Positions 58,950 to 64,000 of a stretch of DNA of 64,000 nt are shown here, piece by piece. The stretch lies in assembly GCA_035578905.1 (NCBI GenBank), contig JAQJVL010000082.1:605618-669617 (forward strand). Direction: 5' to 3'. Positions within the stretch are counted from its first letter, which is position 1. Each line of letters opens with the position of its first letter. The notes below the pieces were generated by a model that saw nothing but the letters and a program-made list of their open reading frames with translations, did no database searches and was not told where the DNA came from. Made by a program: the position numbers and the translations under genes. This DNA is from Stictocephala bisonia (taxonomy: Eukaryota > Arthropoda > Insecta > Hemiptera > Membracidae).

Positions 58950-60540
58950 TTAACCATACATTTCCTGTGCTTAAGATTGTTTTCCAAATGAAAAACATTT
59001 TAGGGACAAGCATTTTTTTCTTAAAGCATTTTGAAAACTCTCAAAATTAATACAAGAAATATAGCAATTTTTTAATCATTATTGTTAACACAATATCAAA
59101 TAAGATCAGTAAAATGAATACCACTCTAGCTTTAAAACTATAGTACTTTTTTTATCGTGTAAATTATAAAGAATAATTCTTCAGCATAAGTAGGAATGAG
59201 AAATATCTAGCTACATATCAGTGAAAGAGTTTATTTTCTATAAACAGCAATTTTAAGTGATTCCTTTTCATACTTCGTTAACATCTCACTACACTTTACC
59301 AATAGTGAGGAAGCTCTGGAGTCAACGTGTGGTAGTATTTAGTACCGAGACTAAGCTTAATTGGTACTAATGTGTGTCGGTATTTGTTGATCTACTCTGC
59401 TCATCAAACTAACACTAAGCTTGGACTTGGTGATGTAATAAACAACCACTGCGTAGTAATGACCTTTACAACGTTGCCAATGTCGGGGTTTACTTAGACA
59501 ATACTTCTTATTTTTATTTTCGTTTCAAGTGGTAATGACAGTTTTTTATTCACTCTGGATAACAATAAATATATCTTTACAAGCAAAGCAATATTCAAAC
59601 TATTATCTTCATAATTAGTACGTATTACAGGTTATTGTCATTTGACAGCTTTAGTAGAGTAAACTCAAAATTATTTCTATGGAGAAAATATAATCAAATA
59701 AAGTATCACTAACCCTTTATTTCTTTATACAAACAGTTTTGTCTAAAATTGTAATATTTTATAAAAGTGTAAAAATATGTATTTTCTTTCTTTAAATATA
59801 TTTTATGTAATTTTGTTTTTATTTGAATAACATTCACATAATTTAGATAATGTGTTTTTTTAATTAATTTGCACGTATGACAATAATATGACAATCAAAC
59901 AACTATAATAACACATTACCGTAAATTAGAGCAAATACAGACCATGTAATTGTTGAGTATTATTTTTAATTCATAATTATTTATTTTATTTTCTATTAAT
60001 AATAAAGTAAATTCTATACTATTAAATAAGTATCTAGCTTGTATTAATACAACTACTGTCCGCGCAGAAATTATGGATACTCGAGTTCACGATACCATAT
60101 CTCCGAAACGGTCCGTTCGATTTTAACGAAAGACCTATCAAATTAAAGGAAATATTGTCAATTTTTATACTACGAAGTTTCAATTTTTTACGTAGCTTTT
60201 TATAATTTATAAGACGGAAAAAGTGGAAAATATCGGAATTTTTCACAATCTTTTTGGAAATCTCAACTTAAGGCAATTATTACAAAATATCTATTAAACG
60301 TATCAGCTTCAAATTTTAATAGGTTATATGAAGGTTACTTGCAAACACTTTTGTAGAGTTTCATAATTTTAACGTTATTATTTTTTATGTTCTTGTAAAT
60401 GTTGTAAACCTTTGTTAACTTTGTTATCTTGGGTTTAAAATTCCCGCTCAAAACAGTGTTTTGACTATCAATTGATTGTATGAACGAAAAATATAGTGTC
60501 TACAGAATATGATGTAATAGTGATTTGTGATGAATTTATA
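58950..60540. other. AT-rich non-coding region
   Basis: No gene. At 60085-60130 CCATATCTCCGAAACGGTCC recalls the sequence type at 37258. Confidence 0.45.
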
Positions 60541-60559
60541 TTTGTTAAACGTTTTTATT

Positions 60560-60960
60560 CCCGCGTGAGGGGCTGGTACGCAGGGAAACGCGCCGGGGAT
60601 GGCTCGGGTTCTCCCACAAAACGAGTGCGATGTTGCCGTTCGGTGCACACAGAGGTTAACGACAGGGTGAAGTTTGCTAGTTTAAGGGAAGGTTGGTCTG
60701 AGTCACCAACCCGTTCTATAGCATTCCGGCAACATCACACTTGTTTTGTAGTAGGTAAATAAGCACGCATTGCGTGCAAACCACGTCACTCGCCTCGGCC
60801 TGGAACATTTGACTACAAATTTTAGTAGGTTACCTGTATAACGTAATATTCAATTTATTTATAGTATCTCTTTCACATTACTTGCGTTTCTCTCTATTTG
60901 TTAATATAAACACCTAATGATTTAATTTTTTTTCTTGTTTTAACAGCTGGTAAAGATTAA
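60560..60960 (+). mobile_element. GC-rich foldback element; includes dispersed family C copy 2
   Basis: CTCCCACAAAACGAGTGCGA TGTTGCCG (60611-60638) pairs with CCGGCAACATCACACTTGTT TTGTAGTAG (60726-60754) with a few mismatches, enclosing about 88 bp. From about 60760 it continues into the sequence shared with 18960-19160. The GC content contrasts sharply with the surroundings. The 88-codon ORF 60496-60762 covers it but shows no known motif. Confidence 0.5.
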
Positions 60961-60964
60961 TTAA

Positions 60965-61285
60965 ATGAATAAAATAATTGCCTTAAAATCAAGCGTGAAT
61001 AAAACCATGAATTTAAACAATTTTAAACTCAGTAACAAAATTAAAAGCATGTCATTGTAGAGAAAATTTTAAATAATATTGGAATTAATCTAGCTGTTGG
61101 ATTTAAATAATATTGGAAATTATTTCATAGGGATGAAAATTAAGAATTTTAAGTAAAAATAGGCAAAACGCAGTACCCACTCTACTTAAAAGTATCCTGG
61201 ATGACCACTGTGTAAACCTTTGTTGTCCGTAGTCTGTAAAAAGACACAAAAAGCAATATATTTCCCAGAACATTTTCCTAAACAA
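60965..61285. other. AT-rich spacer
   Basis: No gene. TTAAATAATATTGGAA occurs twice (about 61068 and 61106). Confidence 0.45.
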
Positions 61286-61289
61286 CGAG

Positions 61290-61510
61290 GAAAGAGGGAG
61301 AGATTTCATAACAGCGTTTTTGCATTACACCGACCGAGGGCCAGTATAATGGGCTACGGTCCAGGGCTACGCCAGTCGCGTATGATTGAACGTAATGAAT
61401 AGCTGGAAGGGTTACAATAGCCCCCTCGCCACTTGGTTTGGGGTAGCGGTGAGTCGCACCCCTAAGGCATGGGATCGCAACTACCCCAAGTGTGTCGTAG
61501 ATTGGCTAGT
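61290..61510 (+). repeat. Dispersed repeat family B, copy 3 (best preserved)
   Basis: GCATTACACCGACCGAGGGC, CAGTATAATGGGCTACGGTC, CAGGGCTACGCC, GAACGTAATGAATAGCTGGA and AGGGTTACAATAGCCCC match the copies at 1935 and 34885 in the same order. The GC-rich tail GGGGTAGCGGTGAGTCGCAC CCCTAAGG corresponds to TAGGGTGGAACCCCGAAGG of copy 1. Confidence 0.6.
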
Positions 61511-61514
61511 TAGA

Positions 61515-62395
61515 GCCACTTGTTCTCTTGTTTGTGTATAAACTGACGCACTTTGATGACACTGTTTTAGTTTTATCTTAGGCAAAGGACGCGAGGAAAT
61601 ATGAAAAATTAGCAAGGGTTGTGCGTTAGTATTTTAGGAACTTACGTCAAATAGGCTTGTTATCTGGAATCCGAAATCAGCAAGAAAATGTTTGACGTAA
61701 CAGATAAAAATTAAATTTCTAAATATCAAACTTTGGCCAAAACAAAATATCTACATGGTAAAATCTCAGACTTTTGTTAAAATTAGATCTCTAATCATAA
61801 CTGCACTAATCATAAACAAAAAAACATACTATATCAACTTATTACATTATGTACATAATACTTTTGTTGTATAATCAATTGAGTATTTAATAAAAATAAA
61901 ACGTTGTAACCATTAGCCTAACGTTAATATAAAGTAAAACAATAAGCATTTTTTCCTTTTTTGTAGTCATTCAGGCCAGATATGTTTTATAATTTATATT
62001 AAATATGAGGTCTTATTTAAATTCTAGGGAATGATACAATTATTCTATCTTTTCAATTGGTAAAGTAAATGAAATATATTACTAATTTTTTTATTATTGT
62101 TCATAAATATTTCATACCTCTATCGTTGATTTACAAGCAAGTGAAAAATCACTCTTAACTGCAATTTTTGAAAAATTTCGTCAATTTTGTTAAAGAATGT
62201 TTCTTCCAATATTTACAATAACCAATCATGAATGAACGTTTACTGATCGTTATATGTAGTATCATGTATTACATACATAATGGCCAGTTAGTGTGGTAAA
62301 TGGTAATAGTAATTAGAGCGGCATACAGCTGCAAGGTGTTCTAGGTACTCAGATGTAACAATGGAATACACCTCTGAGGCATTTGGTGTTGGTGT
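61515..62395. other. AT-rich non-coding spacer
   Basis: No gene recognised. Confidence 0.5.
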
Positions 62396-62397
62396 TG

Positions 62398-62671
<274 letters not shown>

Positions 62672-62679
62672 GAAATCCC

Positions 62680-63555
62680 CTTTTAATTGAAAGTTCAATT
62701 AATAAAACCAAAAAATATATAAAAATCTTACTACATAAGATTTTATAGAACATAAGTGAGCACATCAACTGGCCCTCAACTGAGGCTGGTACCAACCCTG
62801 TCTGACCCACAAGTATCGCTTATGTAGGGGTGCTACAAGTAAAAGTGGAGGACGAGCGGATGACATTAGATACAAAGTCGATTAACGAAATCAAAGGGAG
62901 AGTTTTAGAAAATTACATTTAATGAAAAGTACAGAGATGAACTAATTGTGCACAACAATAAAAGCGTGTTGGCTGAGAAGCAAAAATCTTGGATATTGAT
63001 GCAAAGTAACTGATTATTAATTATGAATGGCATTCCATGTAATACAATTTTCACTTACACGATTAATAAGGACCCTCCTTAATATACAATACATTTTCAT
63101 CAAAATAATCATCTCAAAAGGGGGTAGCAAGTCCTGCAGGAACATGCGGGACACCTGGTAAGTCCTGTAGTAATTTATAAGGAGGAGTTTTTGCGAAGAT
63201 GAAGTGTCCTGCCATTGTTTTAGTTTGTGAAGCGATATTTGTGAAACTGAGGAGGTCTTAGTATGTGACAAGAAAGAATGTCTGCTGGGATTAGGTATCC
63301 TTTTATTTGATTGAACTGTTGTTATGTACTTTAGAAGCAAGGTTCTCTTGGTGAGGTAATCTCATGAAAAAATACGTATTTATGGTGAGAAAATAAGATT
63401 GAGTATTTGTCCATAGAGAGAACTAGATAGATCATCGCCGTCTCGTATATAACGTCTCGTAAACAAACGGGAACGGTGAAGCCATTTTTATAGTGTTGTT
63501 GTAACAGATTAGTGTTGTTATAAACAAAAGATTATACATGATTAAACAATATTTC
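62680..63555. other. Spacer with one unassigned ORF
   Basis: A minus-strand ORF of 107 codons (63017-63340) is the longest non-repetitive one here; it has no motif I recognise and no splice or promoter context, so it is left unassigned. No other gene. Confidence 0.4.
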
Positions 63556-63569
63556 AACCATTATTTTTC

Positions 63570-63595
63570 ACGTACTATATTAAACTATAGTACGT
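63570..63595. repeat. Short perfect hairpin
   Basis: ACGTACTATA, loop TTAAAC, TATAGTACGT. Confidence 0.9.
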
Positions 63596-63639
63596 AGAAT
63601 ATAGTATATAGATTAATGTAGAATGTGAACAATTCACAA

Positions 63640-63768
63640 AACAACACAAATTTAAAAAACTAAAACAAAAACACAAAAAATGAACGTTATAAGAATGTGA
63701 ACAATTCACAAAACTTATAACGTTCATTTTTTGTGTTTTTTTTTTTAGTTTTTTTAATTTGTGTTGTT
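63640..63768. repeat. Long hairpin with 54-bp arms
   Basis: Arm 63640-63693 (starts AACAACACAAATTTAAAAAA, ends ATGAACGTTATAAG) pairs almost perfectly with 63714-63768; the differences are in the T-run length and a single base. The 20-bp loop carries GTGAACAATTCACAAA, a second copy of the sequence just outside the left arm (about 63622-63640). Confidence 0.9.
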
Positions 63769-64000
63769 CATTTAATTTTTTACATTGTTTAATATAGATA
63801 ATATTAACATAGGTTTAAAAACTTCAATAATTATCATTTAGAATTGTATGTATTATTGAACATATCTTTTATACATCTTTTTGTAGTTATATTTTTTTTT
63901 GAGATACATTAAATATTATGTACAAATGTTATAATATCAGAGTTTAAATTGGAATGGTTATAGAAAAATGTGTAGTAAATTATAAGTGATTCGCTAAAAT

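Noticed and set aside
63017..63340. 107-codon minus-strand ORF as a gene
   Set aside because: No recognisable motif, no splice or promoter context, and length within chance for AT-poor gaps between stops; left unassigned.
63420..63510. Minus-strand TATAAAA followed by ATGGCTTCACC as a promoter and start codon
   Set aside because: The frame closes after 17 codons, and the TATA-like string directly touches the ATG, leaving no room for a transcription start.

Overview
This is a piece of a eukaryotic nuclear genome, very AT-rich, dominated by tandem repeats and decayed transposable elements. Non-LTR retrotransposons with a PHD-finger ORF1 and APE endonuclease, splice-type signals, long microsatellites and the absence of any operon-like gene packing point to an animal. 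An arthropod, probably an insect, is my best guess, but nothing in the window fixes the species. I found no bacterial gene, CRISPR array, rRNA or intact tRNA, and no complete conserved host gene.

Layout. 1-9 kb: AT-rich spacer, a SINE-like copy (4.7-5.1 kb), a 5'-truncated LINE on the minus strand (5.6-6.3 kb) and a transposon with inverted termini (7.3-8.0 kb). 9.1-12.0 kb: a 57-bp tandem array with higher-order structure. 12.3-12.8 kb: a large inverted duplication. 15.6-17.65 kb: a plus-strand LINE with intact ORF1, frameshifted endonuclease and deleted reverse transcriptase. 17.7-18.1 kb: a 64-bp array. 20.0-21.5 kb: two decayed reverse transcriptase pieces on opposite strands. 22.2-22.5 kb: a small C-rich minisatellite. 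23.6-26.35 kb: a 93-bp array open for 913 codons. 28.7 kb: a perfect 93-bp palindrome. 29.5-31.3 kb: a 108-bp dimeric array. 32.15-32.97 kb: second copy of the inverted-terminus transposon. 35.2-37.2 kb: large C-rich minisatellite. 38.8-40.65 kb: the only plausible host transcription unit (minus strand). 41.7-51.8 kb: a roughly 143-bp satellite interrupted once by a 1-kb insertion. 54.1-54.8 kb: a 75-bp array with eight identical units. 57.76-58.36 kb: tandem pair of a foldback element. 58.8 and 62.4 kb: TA and CA microsatellites. 63.6-63.8 kb: long hairpins.

How the parts relate. At least seven unrelated tandem arrays together fill roughly 20 kb of 64 kb, so the region looks heterochromatin-like. 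One minisatellite family (core CCCACCCACCCATACACGTA plus CAGTGGTATTGA) occurs at four separate places and also inside one SINE-like copy, which suggests that arrays are seeded or carried by mobile elements. Several arrays have units divisible by three (57, 63, 75, 93, 108), which creates long but probably meaningless open reading frames. Several are dimeric or have higher-order repeats, a sign of continuing unequal exchange.

Limits: all similarities were judged by eye, identities are approximate, and no database search or alignment was run.
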